Below the pieces are notes generated by a model. That model was not told the DNA's origin. It made no database searches and saw only the letters and a program-made list of their open reading frames with translations. From positions 3,596,001 to 3,660,000 of the forward strand of contig JAPFFF010000006.1 in assembly GCA_039105265.1 (NCBI GenBank): DNA of 64,000 nucleotides, in the 5' to 3' direction. The position numbers and the translations under genes are program-made. Of the stretch, positions 28,763-39,584 are shown in pieces (the stretch's first letter is position 1; each line of letters starts with the position of its first letter). The DNA is from Tritrichomonas musculus. Taxonomy: Eukaryota; Parabasalia; Tritrichomonadida; Tritrichomonadidae.

Positions 28763-29887
28763 ATGAATTCGGCTCGACGCCAAGCCGCAAATATTCAAAG
28801 TAGTGGCTACTCTCCACATGTTTCTATTCAAGATACATCTCTTCTCATTGATCTTCACCCCGATCCAATTCCACTTAAGGCGAAAAATAGACCAATTACC
28901 AATGAAGATATTCATGACCTCAAAATTGAACGTCAGAAACTAATTGATGAAAGAACGCAATTAAAATCAAAAATTGCACGCCTTGAAGTTCAATCAAAAA
29001 AATCAGCTAAAACTTCTAATGTCAATCCAGCGCTTATATCACAATTAGATCATGAATACAAAACAGTTGAACACCTCATAATGCAACAACGTGCTCAAAT
29101 AAATGAGTTAAATATGTCAGATAATGCAGCACAAAGGCAAGAACTTCAAGAAGAAGCGAAAATTATATACATGGAAAAAATTAGATTATCAAATCAAATT
29201 AATCAAGAAGAAATAGCTCTTGATGATTTAAGGCAACAACTCGATTACCTTGAACATAGTGATGGGTCAGAAGTTTTTAATCGCCAACAAAAAAGAATTG
29301 AACAACTAGAAACAAAATTCAAAAAGTATTCAAAAGAAAACGAAAGATTATCAGCAAGGGTAAAAACTTTGAGGACAAGGAAACAGCTTGAAGAAGAGGC
29401 AGCTAGCGGAAATGTTGGTAACATGGCTAACAAGCTTCGTGCTCAAATAAAAGAAATCGAGAAAGCTACAGATGAAGTTGATGAAAAAATCAAAAATTCA
29501 ATTGAAAAGCACAAACAGGTTATGCAGGATCTTAAACAATCTCGAAATAATGGCAGTGAAGAAGAAGGAAGCAATTCTGATTCAAATAGAGTAAACACTG
29601 ACGAAGAAAATGATGGTGGCGAGAGCGAAAATCAGACAGAAAATGCAGATGATGATATTATAAACGATAATATGGATGAAAATGATAATGATAATTCTGA
29701 TATCGACAATGATGATGAAGAAGATGCCAATGATGATGGCGCTGATATGAATGAAAATGAAGCAAATGAAATTATAGACACAGCTTTAGATGATTTGGAC
29801 AATATTAATGTTGATGGAGGCGATGATGAAGAAAATACAGACGAAAAATTAGATGAAAATCTTTTAGATGGATCAGATGAGGCATAA
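28763..29887 (+). CDS. Coiled-coil protein with acidic tail
   Basis: A 374-residue protein in three parts. Residues 1-45 are irregular. Residues about 45-260 are coiled coil (DLKIERQKLIDERTQLKSKI, later QLETKFKKYSKENERLSARV). Residues about 265-374 are a long Asp/Glu/Asn-rich acidic, disordered tail (about half acidic). The pattern suggests a structural or histone/tubulin-binding protein, but no family was recognised. It ends 74 bases before the next gene in the same direction, with a T-rich spacer between them. Confidence 0.65.
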   Translation: MNSARRQAANIQSSGYSPHVSIQDTSLLIDLHPDPIPLKAKNRPITNEDIHDLKIERQKLIDERTQLKSKIARLEVQSKKSAKTSNVNPALISQLDHEYKTVEHLIMQQRAQINELNMSDNAAQRQELQEEAKIIYMEKIRLSNQINQEEIALDDLRQQLDYLEHSDGSEVFNRQQKRIEQLETKFKKYSKENERLSARVKTLRTRKQLEEEAASGNVGNMANKLRAQIKEIEKATDEVDEKIKNSIEKHKQVMQDLKQSRNNGSEEEGSNSDSNRVNTDEENDGGESENQTENADDDIINDNMDENDNDNSDIDNDDEEDANDDGADMNENEANEIIDTALDDLDNINVDGGDDEENTDEKLDENLLDGSDEA

Positions 29888-29961
29888 CCTTTTTTTTTAT
29901 ATGTAAAAAATTGTTTTGTTAAAATTTGTTGAAAAAAATTTTTTTTTTTTGAAGTTTTTGA

Positions 29962-32900
29962 ATGTTTGACTCAGGCCTTCTCTTGTCATCAGATTTTAGA
30001 AAAACTTTTGTTTCTAAACTTCAAGATAACAATAATGAAACCGAACAGATTAGGAAGGCACTTGTCAATTTCAAATATACCAGTTTAAATGATCCTGATA
30101 AACTGCTACTAGCTCATGATCTAGGCTTTATTTTTATAAAAGAATTTTATGATTTTGACCATGGGTGCCTTTTTCCAGAAAAAAGCCAAATTTTTCGATC
30201 AAATGAATCATTAATGTTTTTTCCCGATTATTTACTTTATTTTTCATTTATTTCTAGTTTATATGACCGTCCAAATAATGCAGATCTCATTTTAAGTGAT
30301 ATATCTTCATTAAATTCCAGAAAAGTTTTTTTCACAGCATTAAGGGAACCGCTTTCACCATATTTATTTGTTACTTTTATACATAATTTAATAGATTCAA
30401 TTAATCTTGGCTCTCCAGATCATGATTCTTCTTCCATTGAATTTGAAATGTGTCGTCAATTAATTATCAATGCAAAAGAATTATCTCAATTAGATAAATT
30501 TATCGAATTGCACAAAATTTTGTTAGAGAAAATAAAAAGCCAATACAAAAATTCCAAAAAGACAGTAACAAAAGAAATGGAATCATCATATTCTTTTTTT
30601 TTCGCACACGCATTTTATGATACAATCGTTTACCCATCTAATAATTTTAAAGATCCTTCTTTCAAAGATATGTCAAAAAATATTTTTCAAATATTACATT
30701 TAAATTCAAAAGTAATGAATCCAATTATCGAACAATTCTCAGATGAGAAAGACCTTTTATCTTATCACACATATCTCTTCCAAAGGGTGTCATGCATTCA
30801 AAAACCTGGCTGTTGGGTTCATCAAATCAAAGATAACGAAACATTCCTCTATCCAGCGCAGCTTCGACTTACAATAATGTCTAAAAAAGTTGGTGACATA
30901 ATTGGATGTGGTCTTCATCCAATTGGAAATTCAGTTGTTAAAATTACATTTCCAGTTGATTCCGAAACAAGCAAAAAAATAACTGTTTCTCTTCAATATA
31001 ACAAAAATACTTATACTAAAAAAGTTTCTGATGGAATTATTGAATTAGTTTTACCATGCTATCAAAACACTCCACTTGAAATATCATTTTTATATCAAAA
31101 TAAAAAGAATAGCAAAAATTCAATTCAAATACCTTCTTTACAAGATCCACCAACCAATAAAATCATCAAAAAAGTTAAATTCGACCATAAAGAATATTCA
31201 ATTGAAATCACTCATAATTTTTACAATTATGATAAGCCAATCAATGATTTGACAGTTAAACTCGATAATAGCCCATCACATCTTTTTGATTTCATTACTG
31301 AAACTTTCGTTCATAAATATTTTTCAATGAACGCTCAATTTACAGTTGTTTATAGAGGAGAAGATGAGTTTGAAGATGGATATGATGAAAATGATGGAAG
31401 TTCAACCAATTTTTTCAAATCAACAAATCATCTTAAAGTAAAACAAGATATATCAGGTCGAGCATTCCCAATCGACTTTTGGATCTTTCTCTGCGATATA
31501 GCAATCAAGTACTCAATTCCAGCTTCATATTTCTTCTCGAAATTAACTGAAAAAATGAATAATTGTTGGTGTACCTCGCAAGCATACATAAACATGTATT
31601 GCATTATTTTATATAACTTATATTATGCTATAAACAAGTGTGAGCATCTAAAAGAGGACGAAGAATTATTTTCTAATACAATGAATATCATTCGAGAAAA
31701 ATGCGTCCATCTTTTAATGAGCCAACTAGCAAAACCAGAAATATATCAAAGACCATCAATTACTTCATTAATTCTTCTTATTTCCTTATCAAGTGAAGGA
31801 GATAATTCTAGTTTAAATGAAATATTCAAAACGATCTTTTTAAGTTCAATCAATAATATAAACAATTCAATTTTCAATTCATTGAATTATGTAGAAAGTA
31901 AAAATGAATGCAACTCGATGAAGTTGTTTTCTAAAATTACTAAAAAATTCGAATTTCCAGAAGGACTCAATCATCTTCCTCTTTGCAATGCTGAGATGGA
32001 AAGTTTGCGAAATGCAGCTGATCTAATCTTATATCGTTGCAGATCAATTTCTTCGTTTTATTTAGAATCATTTCTCCCTAATTTTGCAAATATTGGCGAC
32101 GACATCATGAAAGATTTGATGGAGATTTCAATTGACATAGCAGACGCTTTTACTAAACTTGATCCTATTCCAGATCAGAAAAATCTTGTATATGTTGTCA
32201 CAATTTATCAACAGCTTTATCAAATTTTTGAAAAACCGCAAACATTAAATCCAGCTATTCTTTTTAATGATCTAATTGAGCAATGGATGTTTGATCTATC
32301 ACAATCTATGATCGAATTAATTGAACGCTCAATTAAACTTGATAATTTCGAAAAGAAATCCGAAAAATCGAGAACAAGTGATTCATTTTATGAGATATTC
32401 TTGTTTTTTAGACAAGGATTTGATTTTATTACAAGTTTGAATTTTAATACAGATGAAATTAAAGATAAACTTTTTTATTTCTTATCTATTAATTCAGCAA
32501 TTTGCTCAACTTATATTGAACTTTTGCTATCAATGGCATCAAAACAATTTAGGGATTCATTTAATAGTCTGCCTTCTTTGAATAGTCAAATTGCATCATT
32601 ATCACAAAAGCAGCCAGAGAAGAAAAAATCACCTTTCCCTTCTTGGTGTCCTGATATAACAGATTTAAGATTACTAAGTTTTGAAAATATTGCGGTAATG
32701 ATAAATAATATGGCATCAGTAAGAATCAAATGGTTTAAGTATATTGTACTTTATGAAAAATATCTTCCAAATCAACCACAAATTGTAGCTGCTGCTAAAG
32801 CTACGACTGAAAGGAAGTCTTTGAAATCTGATTCATCTAATTTACTTCTTAATGAAAATGAATCTAGTGAAGAATTAAGCGATACTAATATTGAAACATT

Positions 32901-33573
32901 TAAAGATCCTTGTAATAAACTTACTACCAAAGTTTCCTTCATGCTAAACTTTCTAAGACTTGATATTACATATGCAATAATCGGATTGTTGAACAATAAA
33001 ATGTGGGATACATCGATATTAAATAAAGTCAATATTAAACAACTTAAAGAAAGTTTCTTTACTGATAAACAAAATCGTATTGATCAAAATAATATTTCAA
33101 CTGTATTCGACCAAATATTTGAACTTTTCAAAGATCGAATTGAAAAAGTTAAAAATTTCCTCCAGATTTCACTTCACCTTAAGTGCTTGCCACAGCTTGC
33201 TCGTGGTCTTGAAGATGGAATCTTTGAATGCATGATACCTTTAGCTTTTTCAATCAAAACCAAAAACGTATTTTCTGTTTTGATTTCAAAGATTGAAATA
33301 TTATATACTGATATTTTGAATTTCATTGAAGAATCCGGATTTGGCAAGGAGATTGTAAATAGATGTGTTAAATCATTCCGTCTGATGCCTTTTGTTCGTA
33401 ATTACATCCATTTGTCACAAAAAGAAGTTGATGATCAGCTTAAAATTGAAAAAAGCAATTTTAACGGCGATTATACCAATATTATCTTACTAAGTATTGT
33501 TTTACAGGCAGTGACTCCAGTACCTCTTCCAAAAGCAGTGAATCCAAGCTTTACTTTTATTTCACTTGAATGA
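29962..33573 (+). CDS. Large 1203-residue protein, possibly Munc13/MUN- or DOCK-like
   Basis: A long soluble protein, mostly helical. Residues about 285-380 are beta-rich (AQLRLTIMSKKVGDIIGCGL, KKITVSLQYNKNTYTKKVS, LEISFLYQNKK), resembling a C2-like sandwich. The later helical part contains stretches such as ENIAVMINNMASVRIKWFKY and RGLEDGIFECMIPLAFSI, which loosely recall the MUN domain of Munc13/UNC13 tethering factors; a DOCK-like scaffold with a C2 (DHR1) then helices is the alternative. Neither call is secure. A Ser/Glu-rich low-complexity segment is near 940-975. No signal peptide or membrane segment. If MUN is right, it would act in vesicle docking. Confidence 0.5.
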   Translation: MFDSGLLLSSDFRKTFVSKLQDNNNETEQIRKALVNFKYTSLNDPDKLLLAHDLGFIFIKEFYDFDHGCLFPEKSQIFRSNESLMFFPDYLLYFSFISSLYDRPNNADLILSDISSLNSRKVFFTALREPLSPYLFVTFIHNLIDSINLGSPDHDSSSIEFEMCRQLIINAKELSQLDKFIELHKILLEKIKSQYKNSKKTVTKEMESSYSFFFAHAFYDTIVYPSNNFKDPSFKDMSKNIFQILHLNSKVMNPIIEQFSDEKDLLSYHTYLFQRVSCIQKPGCWVHQIKDNETFLYPAQLRLTIMSKKVGDIIGCGLHPIGNSVVKITFPVDSETSKKITVSLQYNKNTYTKKVSDGIIELVLPCYQNTPLEISFLYQNKKNSKNSIQIPSLQDPPTNKIIKKVKFDHKEYSIEITHNFYNYDKPINDLTVKLDNSPSHLFDFITETFVHKYFSMNAQFTVVYRGEDEFEDGYDENDGSSTNFFKSTNHLKVKQDISGRAFPIDFWIFLCDIAIKYSIPASYFFSKLTEKMNNCWCTSQAYINMYCIILYNLYYAINKCEHLKEDEELFSNTMNIIREKCVHLLMSQLAKPEIYQRPSITSLILLISLSSEGDNSSLNEIFKTIFLSSINNINNSIFNSLNYVESKNECNSMKLFSKITKKFEFPEGLNHLPLCNAEMESLRNAADLILYRCRSISSFYLESFLPNFANIGDDIMKDLMEISIDIADAFTKLDPIPDQKNLVYVVTIYQQLYQIFEKPQTLNPAILFNDLIEQWMFDLSQSMIELIERSIKLDNFEKKSEKSRTSDSFYEIFLFFRQGFDFITSLNFNTDEIKDKLFYFLSINSAICSTYIELLLSMASKQFRDSFNSLPSLNSQIASLSQKQPEKKKSPFPSWCPDITDLRLLSFENIAVMINNMASVRIKWFKYIVLYEKYLPNQPQIVAAAKATTERKSLKSDSSNLLLNENESSEELSDTNIETFKDPCNKLTTKVSFMLNFLRLDITYAIIGLLNNKMWDTSILNKVNIKQLKESFFTDKQNRIDQNNISTVFDQIFELFKDRIEKVKNFLQISLHLKCLPQLARGLEDGIFECMIPLAFSIKTKNVFSVLISKIEILYTDILNFIEESGFGKEIVNRCVKSFRLMPFVRNYIHLSQKEVDDQLKIEKSNFNGDYTNIILLSIVLQAVTPVPLPKAVNPSFTFISLE

Positions 33574-33892
33574 TCATTATTGCTGTTGCATTTTTGTATG
33601 AAATAAGAAAGAGAAAAAAAGTGTTTTTTTGATTTCCAAATCAGATATTCATTATTATATTTTCTTTTTGCAAGCTATTCTTTGCTGTTATGAATAATAT
33701 TTTTTTTAACATCAAATTTTTTTTTTTTTGATGCATCAAAAATTCCAAAATGAAAAAATTTCTGAATTTTATAGATTCAATATTCACACAATACAGAAGA
33801 TAATTCACAAACATCAAAATTATTCCTAAGTAAAATCAATATTTCTTCAAATATTCTTGAAATAGCATTCCAAAAGAATAGACTCTTTTCTA

Positions 33893-33927
<35 letters not shown>

Positions 33928-34787
33928 AAAAATTTTAAATGACTCTTACAGCAATCACATCATTAAAAAATGAATGGAGCGCAGTAATTGGAGGGATTCT
34001 TGTCAGCAGGACATACATTACTCCAAATACTATTGATGTCATTCAACACCAAGCTTGCTTCAATGAAGTGATAAATAAGAATTGTCACGTGTCAAATCTT
34101 ATTTGTTACAGATACAAAAGTTTTGTTTCACATAACAGTTACAGATACAAAATATTTGTTTTGGACACATATTTTTGTGCATGACACCAATTAAATTTTA
34201 CAAGTTTCAAATCCTGTTAACAATTGTTAACAACACTTTAGAAAGCAGGTATTTATTTGTCTATTTTTAACCATTATTAAAATATGAATAAAGTGCAATT
34301 CATCTTCATTTTATATAATTGATGAAAATTTTATTTAATCTCTAGAAGTAACTTTTTGAAAATATAAACCATTTAAAAAGTTGTATTCTAATACTACAAA
34401 ATTTAAAAACAACAATCCAATAACAATGAATATCATTTTCTAAAATATATTTTATAAAAAAAACAATTGCATCATTTTCTAATCTTTATACAATACAAGG
34501 TCAATATTGACCTTAACTGCCACTTTACATCAACACCTAGTAATATGAGAGTATTGGTTACTTTTTGTGGATTTATATCGAGCCACAGAACTTTTTCAAT
34601 ACTTAGTTCTCCTTCTTATTTACAAGTAATTTGCTCGTTTAGGTCAATTTCTTATTTACAAATAATTTGATCAAATTATGGGAAAAATTTATAAACTTAA
34701 ATATCTATTTATTAAAAAACATTTTGTACTCATCAACTATATGATACATTATAATATCTTGCTTTTTGAATGAGAACTCGCTGTCAA
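33574..34787. other. Intergenic region with a 32-T tract
   Basis: About 1.2 kb. An uninterrupted run of 32 T lies at 33895-33926, with shorter T runs at 33718-33729. An 81-codon frame starts 12 bases after the tract (33939-34184, plus strand) but its product has no recognisable features; GTTACAGATACAAAA is duplicated within it (about 34106 and 34139). Short ACTTTTTGAA-like words occur near 34351 and 34762. No convincing gene or RNA was found. Confidence 0.45.
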
Positions 34788-35810
34788 TTATTCGTTTTGT
34801 TTTGCTGCATGCTTACTTATTTCTTTATTAATAGATAACTCGATCAATTCGAAAGTATGACCATAATCACCTAATCTGGTTCGTAATTTAGTAATTTCAT
34901 CTTTTATTTGAAGAACTTTTTGGTCGAAACTATTTTGGAATTCTTCGTTTTGCTTAATTAAGTCAGCTTTCCTCATATTTAATCTATCATCAAAATAGGC
35001 CCAATCAAATTGTACATTATATGATGACTCAGTTTTATGAATTCTTTCTCTGAGACAAGTATCAAATTCTATTTCGTTAGATTTAAAAAATGAGAATAAA
35101 GCAGAAGCACTTGTTCCGTTTTTACCAAAGTATTCAAAAATAAAATCAATTACAGCATGGTTTCCTTCATTTAAGTTATTTATAGTACTAAAAACTTGAT
35201 TATTTTGGAGTGCGTAACAATTAACAATTTTAAAAACTGGAGGAATAGGAAGAGATAATAAAAAATCTTTGTAATTTTTCTTCCCCAAATACAAATTAAG
35301 ATTTTGCCCAATTTCTTCCACTTCATAGCTTATATCCATAAAATGATCAGAATCGTTTTCTTCGACTTGCTTTAGACTTAAATCTTGCGGATTTTCTTTG
35401 CTTAACAGCGAAAATTTTGGAACCAAAAAGATTTTGTAATTTAAACTTTCAATCAAAAGGTTTTGACGATTTTTTGAAATAGATTCTTCAACGCATTGTT
35501 TTAGTGATGGAACTTCAAATCGCTTAGCTAAATAATAAAGGGGGAAAACGTGCTTTTTGCTGATTTCGAATTTCTTATTTTGACAGGCATTAATGAAGGT
35601 TATAAATGATGCTTCAGTAATAAAACTCGGATAAACAAATGATATATATCGCTCATTTTCAAATTTTTGGTTTTTTTGAAAAAATAGTGAGTAAGATTTA
35701 AATATTTCAAAATCTATTGCATAATTTGTACTCATAAAAACAATAAACTTATCATTTCTTCCGATTAAAGATAACTGATATCCATGAGAAAAATCATCTG
35801 AGTCTTCCAT
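34788..35810 (-). CDS. BTB/POZ-like protein with C-terminal coiled coil
   Basis: A 340-residue protein starting at the ATG at 35810; four codons further up are open but begin with TTG. Residues about 10-115 look like a divergent BTB domain of the kind common in trichomonads: a 'IVFMSTNYAIDFEIFKSYSLFF' segment, a 'FITFINACQNKKFEI' helix and 'PLYYLAKRFEVPSLKQCVEE' as the final helices. The middle is helical, and the last 60 residues form a coiled coil (NEEFQNSFDQKVLQIKDEI...). BTB proteins act as dimeric adaptors, often for cullin-3 ligases; that role is only inferred. It is on the same strand as the Myb gene that follows. Confidence 0.62.
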   Translation of the reverse strand: MEDSDDFSHGYQLSLIGRNDKFIVFMSTNYAIDFEIFKSYSLFFQKNQKFENERYISFVYPSFITEASFITFINACQNKKFEISKKHVFPLYYLAKRFEVPSLKQCVEESISKNRQNLLIESLNYKIFLVPKFSLLSKENPQDLSLKQVEENDSDHFMDISYEVEEIGQNLNLYLGKKNYKDFLLSLPIPPVFKIVNCYALQNNQVFSTINNLNEGNHAVIDFIFEYFGKNGTSASALFSFFKSNEIEFDTCLRERIHKTESSYNVQFDWAYFDDRLNMRKADLIKQNEEFQNSFDQKVLQIKDEITKLRTRLGDYGHTFELIELSINKEISKHAAKQNE

Positions 35811-36319
35811 TTTTTTTGCCAATAGACAAAAAGTAAACGTAATATAAGTTCAAATTTTTCTCTTTTATCTTTATAAGTTTAAAATATTTTGATTTAATTT
35901 GATATAGAAAATGATTTATGAATTATCTAGGATATAATAAATAAATAAATGTTGTATTTGATTCATTGTATATGATTATATCACTGAAAATATTGTAATT
36001 TTTTTTTCCAAAAAATTGTGAATAACTGAAATTCTATAAAAAAAAAACATTTGTCCTATTAATTGTCTTACTGTTGCCCTAAAGTCTTGGATTTTCAACA
36101 AACCTATTTCAGGATACAGATGGAATCATTTAAGAAAATCTTTCAAAGAGATTCAAATAAATTAAAAGTAGTTTTTTTATCAAAAACATTAATTCTGCAA
36201 GATAAAAATTTAGATAAATCCAAAAAAATAAGAACACATGTCTTACAAAATAAATAGCTTAAAACAAAAACAGTTCATAGCATAATTTTTTCCACCGATT
36301 AATAATAAAGAATAAAAAT
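35811..36319. other. AT-rich intergenic region, nothing recognised
   Basis: About 510 bases between two minus-strand genes. A 64-codon plus-strand frame (36063-36257) is Lys-rich but lacks features and is probably chance. TACGTTTAC lies about 30 bases upstream of the BTB gene start on its strand, another start-proximal ACGT word. Confidence 0.4.
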
Positions 36320-37165
36320 TTAAGCTGGAGCTGCCGGCTTTGGATTTCTATTTGCCGAATTTTTTCTCCTTTGCGAACCTCCAGGGTTATTATTGGCTTT
36401 AATAAGACTATTTATGTTATTGTTATTGATGTTTAAAGCAGCATCAAGTGTTGCTTTGTCTGGTATTCTGCACATTCTTTGTGCACGCCTGAGGCACTGC
36501 TTAAGTCTGTTTTTAATATTGTTAGCTGTACGATTGGGAAATTGATGTGATAATAAAGTCCATTGGGGTCCAACTGCAGCATATAATGTATATAATTTAA
36601 CAACCTCATCTGGAGTCCATGGCTCATTATTAACAGTTGGTGATAAATAGAGATTCCATCTTTCTCTGCATTGCCTGGCACTACGTCCTGGCATTAGAGT
36701 GTGAATAACATTCCATGCACGTTCTCCTTTTTCTGCAACAAGTTCTTTCAAATGAGCGTCTTCCTCTGGGGTAAAAGGACATTTCTGTTTTCGAGATTTT
36801 TGTGATTGTTGAACTTGCGGCTGAACTTGGTCTCTTTGTTCTTGTTGAACTGGAGGTGGCGGTAATTGTTGCGGAATCTGCTGTTGAATTTGTTGTTGCG
36901 GCTGTATTTGCTGTTGAGCTTGTGGTTGTTGAGCATCTTGTGCAAAGTTTTCCCCTAAGCTAATATGAGGAGTAATTGAAAGAATGGTAGGAGGGTTTTT
37001 ACTATTATTCTGCGCATCAAAAACTTCGGTATTACCACTTGATATGTTACTAGCGTTTTCGTTATTTTGGTTATTCATCCCTACGTTTACTGTTACTGGT
37101 GTTGGTGTTTGAATTACATTGAAATAATTTTGTTGCTGCTGTTGTTGTGAATTATTATTGTTCAT
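36320..37165 (-). CDS. R2R3 Myb transcription factor with Gln-rich N-terminus
   Basis: A 281-residue nuclear DNA-binding protein. Residues 1-125 are Asn/Gln/Pro-rich with long Gln runs, typical of an activation or low-complexity region. The R2 repeat spans 129-174 (CPFTPEEDAHLKELV ... RSARQCRERWNLYL) and R3 spans 182-226 (EPWTPDEVVKLYTLY ... RTANNIKNRLKQCL). The recognition helices SARQCRERW and TANNIKNR match trichomonad Myb1-3 proteins, which bind TAACGA-type elements. The tail (230-281) is basic with Asn runs. The first R2 tryptophan is Phe, a common substitution. The upstream region carries several AACGAT words, suggesting self- or cross-regulation by Mybs. Confidence 0.93.
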   Translation of the reverse strand: MNNNNSQQQQQQNYFNVIQTPTPVTVNVGMNNQNNENASNISSGNTEVFDAQNNSKNPPTILSITPHISLGENFAQDAQQPQAQQQIQPQQQIQQQIPQQLPPPPVQQEQRDQVQPQVQQSQKSRKQKCPFTPEEDAHLKELVAEKGERAWNVIHTLMPGRSARQCRERWNLYLSPTVNNEPWTPDEVVKLYTLYAAVGPQWTLLSHQFPNRTANNIKNRLKQCLRRAQRMCRIPDKATLDAALNINNNNINSLIKANNNPGGSQRRKNSANRNPKPAAPA

Positions 37166-37231
37166 ATTTAAGATATAGATCTAATTGGAGAAATTTTAAA
37201 ATTCTTATTCTTTTGAAATATTGAATATATG

Positions 37232-37592
37232 TATCGTTTTTGATCGGTTAGTTGTGAAAAAGCAATCGATTTGGTTAAAAAATTAGGGAGAGATGATTTT
37301 CAAATAAAAAAATTTGGCGGCAAAAAATAAAATACAGATTTTATCATTAATAAATAAAATAAACTAATTTTTTTTCCAATATCATAAAAGAAACATTATA
37401 ATTCACCTGAAACGTGCACAATTGCTAATCGATAGCTTTTTTAATTATGACTTTTCTAAAATATAAAAATATTAGTTTTTAGAAAATAAATCAAAAAAAA
37501 AAAAAACGATCGTATCATCGATTTCAATTGAAAACGATATTGGGTTTCAATGAATTTCTATTGTTAACGATAATTTTTTGAATATTAACGAT
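37232..37592. promoter_or_regulatory. Cluster of AACGAT (Myb-element-like) sites upstream of the Myb gene
   Basis: Five AACGAT cores lie in the 430 bases upstream of the Myb start: inverted at about 37233-37238 (ATCGTT, close to the start), then 37505-37510, 37533-37538, TAACGAT at 37565-37571 and TAACGAT at 37586-37592. The last four fall within 90 bases. TAACGA-type sites bind Myb proteins in T. vaginalis. Several ATCGAT and TCGATTT words also occur. This looks like an autoregulatory or cross-regulatory module; binding is inferred. Confidence 0.45.
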
Positions 37593-38399
37593 TAAAATGT
37601 AAAATAAAAACAAAAACTCCTGTTGTCCATTCTTTTTTTACTCGTATGTCTTAACATATATATGAAAAATTAAAAATCAAATATAACATATAAATTTTTA
37701 AAATTTTTTTATATTAATGACACTCTATCAATCAAAGTAATGGTTAATGATATCATTAGCATTTATATAAATATCATATGATATTTATATAAATACAAAT
37801 TTAATGTAGATGCTCATATAAATACATTTTACTTAAGATATATAAATTGAATTTTTCATATTTTTAATAACCTAATTTTTTGTTTAAATTTAACAGTATC
37901 TTTTACAAATTAATCTATCAAATACTTGCATATGTAATAATGAAGATATTTCAATCAAAAGAAAATTTCGAAATAAAATATTAATATTAATGAACAAATA
38001 AAGATGTTCTTTTTAAAGTGTGGAATATTTATCGTCAAACAGCATTATTAATTTCTCAATGGGAATTGAATAAGAAAACTTCAAATCAAATCTCACCATA
38101 AAAATGGAATAAAAATCATAAACACATTAATTTTTCGCAGCCGTTTATGCTTTGAAATATAAAGTTTGAGTTTATTATATAAAATAAAGAAAAATTATGG
38201 TGAAAAATACTAATCTGATCTTTGAGAAATGAGAGGAGACCGTTTATTAAACATAATCAATTTTTATTTATTAGTTCTTTATTTACATATACGCTGTTCA
38301 TTTGATTATTTAAATACCAAAAAACTATCATTTTTTCAATTGAAATTTATCATTCAGATAAACAATTCAAATTCTAGAATAGTAATTTTTCTATTGTGA
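37593..38399. other. AT-rich intergenic region, nothing recognised
   Basis: About 800 bases between the Myb regulatory cluster and the F-BAR gene. It contains a small direct/inverted pattern around 37750-37800 (ATATAAATATCATATGATATTTATAT, read in parts as a palindrome centred on CATATG near 37779) and several A/T runs. No open frame or RNA gene was recognised. Confidence 0.4.
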
Positions 38400-39584
38400 A
38401 TGTCGAGCTGCCAGGAACTCATAATTATTTTCGATCGAATCCAAAGCCGTGTTGATAAAGGAGCTAATAATTACACTGAAATTACAAAGTACGTAATGAA
38501 TCGAATTAAAATCGAAGAAGAGGCAGCTATAAATTTAAAAAAAATAATTCCCCCTGACTACGATTCAAAAGACCCAATTCTTAAAGTATTTTTTGAAGAA
38601 CTCAAATCAGAAGCAGAACAACATTCAACTTTTGCGGCTGAACTTCGAAAGAAAGTCGTAACACCAGCAAATTCGTATACTCAAACAATGCGTGAAAAAC
38701 AAAAAAAGCTTACATCATCTTTGCGAACTCAAAAATCCGCAGTCAATAAAGCTATAAATGACACAGAAAAAGCTCAAAGGGATGTTGAATATAATAAAGC
38801 AAGGTGCAACGGCTTACAAGGTTCAGCCTTGACAAAACAACAGCAAAAGGTTTTCAAGGCTACTCAAGATTACAATAACAAATCAAAAATTGAAAATCAA
38901 ACAGCTCAAACTATTTCTTCTTCACAAATGCCTAACATTCATAGAGAATTCTCTGAATTCGATACCAGAAGACTTAACAATCTTCAAAAAGCAACTGTAC
39001 AGTTTGGCCAATTAAAGAAAGCACTTTGCGAAAGTATTATGAACGGCACTAATTCATGCACCTCAAAGATGGAAGGAATGGATTGTAACGATCGAAGTAA
39101 TCGTTATGTTGCACGCGTTTTCGATGCGTCTAACGAACAAGTTGCAGACGATGAAAATATAGAAACTTTTGCAACTGCTATTTCTGATTATACAAGTGAA
39201 GATCCACGCGATTTGAAATTTGAGAGAGGTGACAAAATACGTGTCTTAGGCCAGCATCACTCTGGATGGTGGGAAGGTGAATTAGACGGAAAAAGAGGAT
39301 TCTTCCCGAAAACATTCGTTGTCATGCCTGGAGAGGTTGATCTCAGAAAGGATCCAATTGGTGCGGTATTTTTGGTTATTAAAGACTATGACAAAGCTAG
39401 AGGAGGTGACATTTCTCTTCTCACTGGTGATCTCGTTTACGTTGATTATTTATCTAAAGACAGATGCTCAGGAACAAATCTCAGAGATCATAAACGTGGA
39501 TACTTCCCACTAAATTGCCTTGAATGCAGAATTAGTTCAAATGATTCTCATGTTAATACTGAAAGAAGTAGAAATAAAAAGTAG
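38400..39584 (+). CDS. F-BAR protein with two SH3 domains
   Basis: A 394-residue membrane-curvature adaptor. Residues about 1-225 are a helical F-BAR domain: FCH-like start (CQELIIIFDRIQSRVDKGAN, then MNRIKIEEEAAINLKK) and a long coiled coil. SH3-1 covers 257-309 with ALYDY-equivalent AISDYTSED, GWWEGEL and GFFPKTFV, all canonical. SH3-2 covers 322-375 (VIKDYDKARGGDISLLTGD ... GYFPLNCLE) but lacks the specificity-pocket tryptophan (sequence SKDRCSGTN), so its ligand binding may be altered. The order matches Bzz1, syndapin and related proteins that link endocytic membranes to actin nucleation. The tail is 15 residues. Confidence 0.9.
   Translation: MSSCQELIIIFDRIQSRVDKGANNYTEITKYVMNRIKIEEEAAINLKKIIPPDYDSKDPILKVFFEELKSEAEQHSTFAAELRKKVVTPANSYTQTMREKQKKLTSSLRTQKSAVNKAINDTEKAQRDVEYNKARCNGLQGSALTKQQQKVFKATQDYNNKSKIENQTAQTISSSQMPNIHREFSEFDTRRLNNLQKATVQFGQLKKALCESIMNGTNSCTSKMEGMDCNDRSNRYVARVFDASNEQVADDENIETFATAISDYTSEDPRDLKFERGDKIRVLGQHHSGWWEGELDGKRGFFPKTFVVMPGEVDLRKDPIGAVFLVIKDYDKARGGDISLLTGDLVYVDYLSKDRCSGTNLRDHKRGYFPLNCLECRISSNDSHVNTERSRNKK

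Noticed and set aside
33939-34184. An 81-codon frame after the T-tract
   Set aside because: No recognisable domain, internal duplicated words, and composition like surrounding noncoding DNA; kept only as a note in the intergenic entry.
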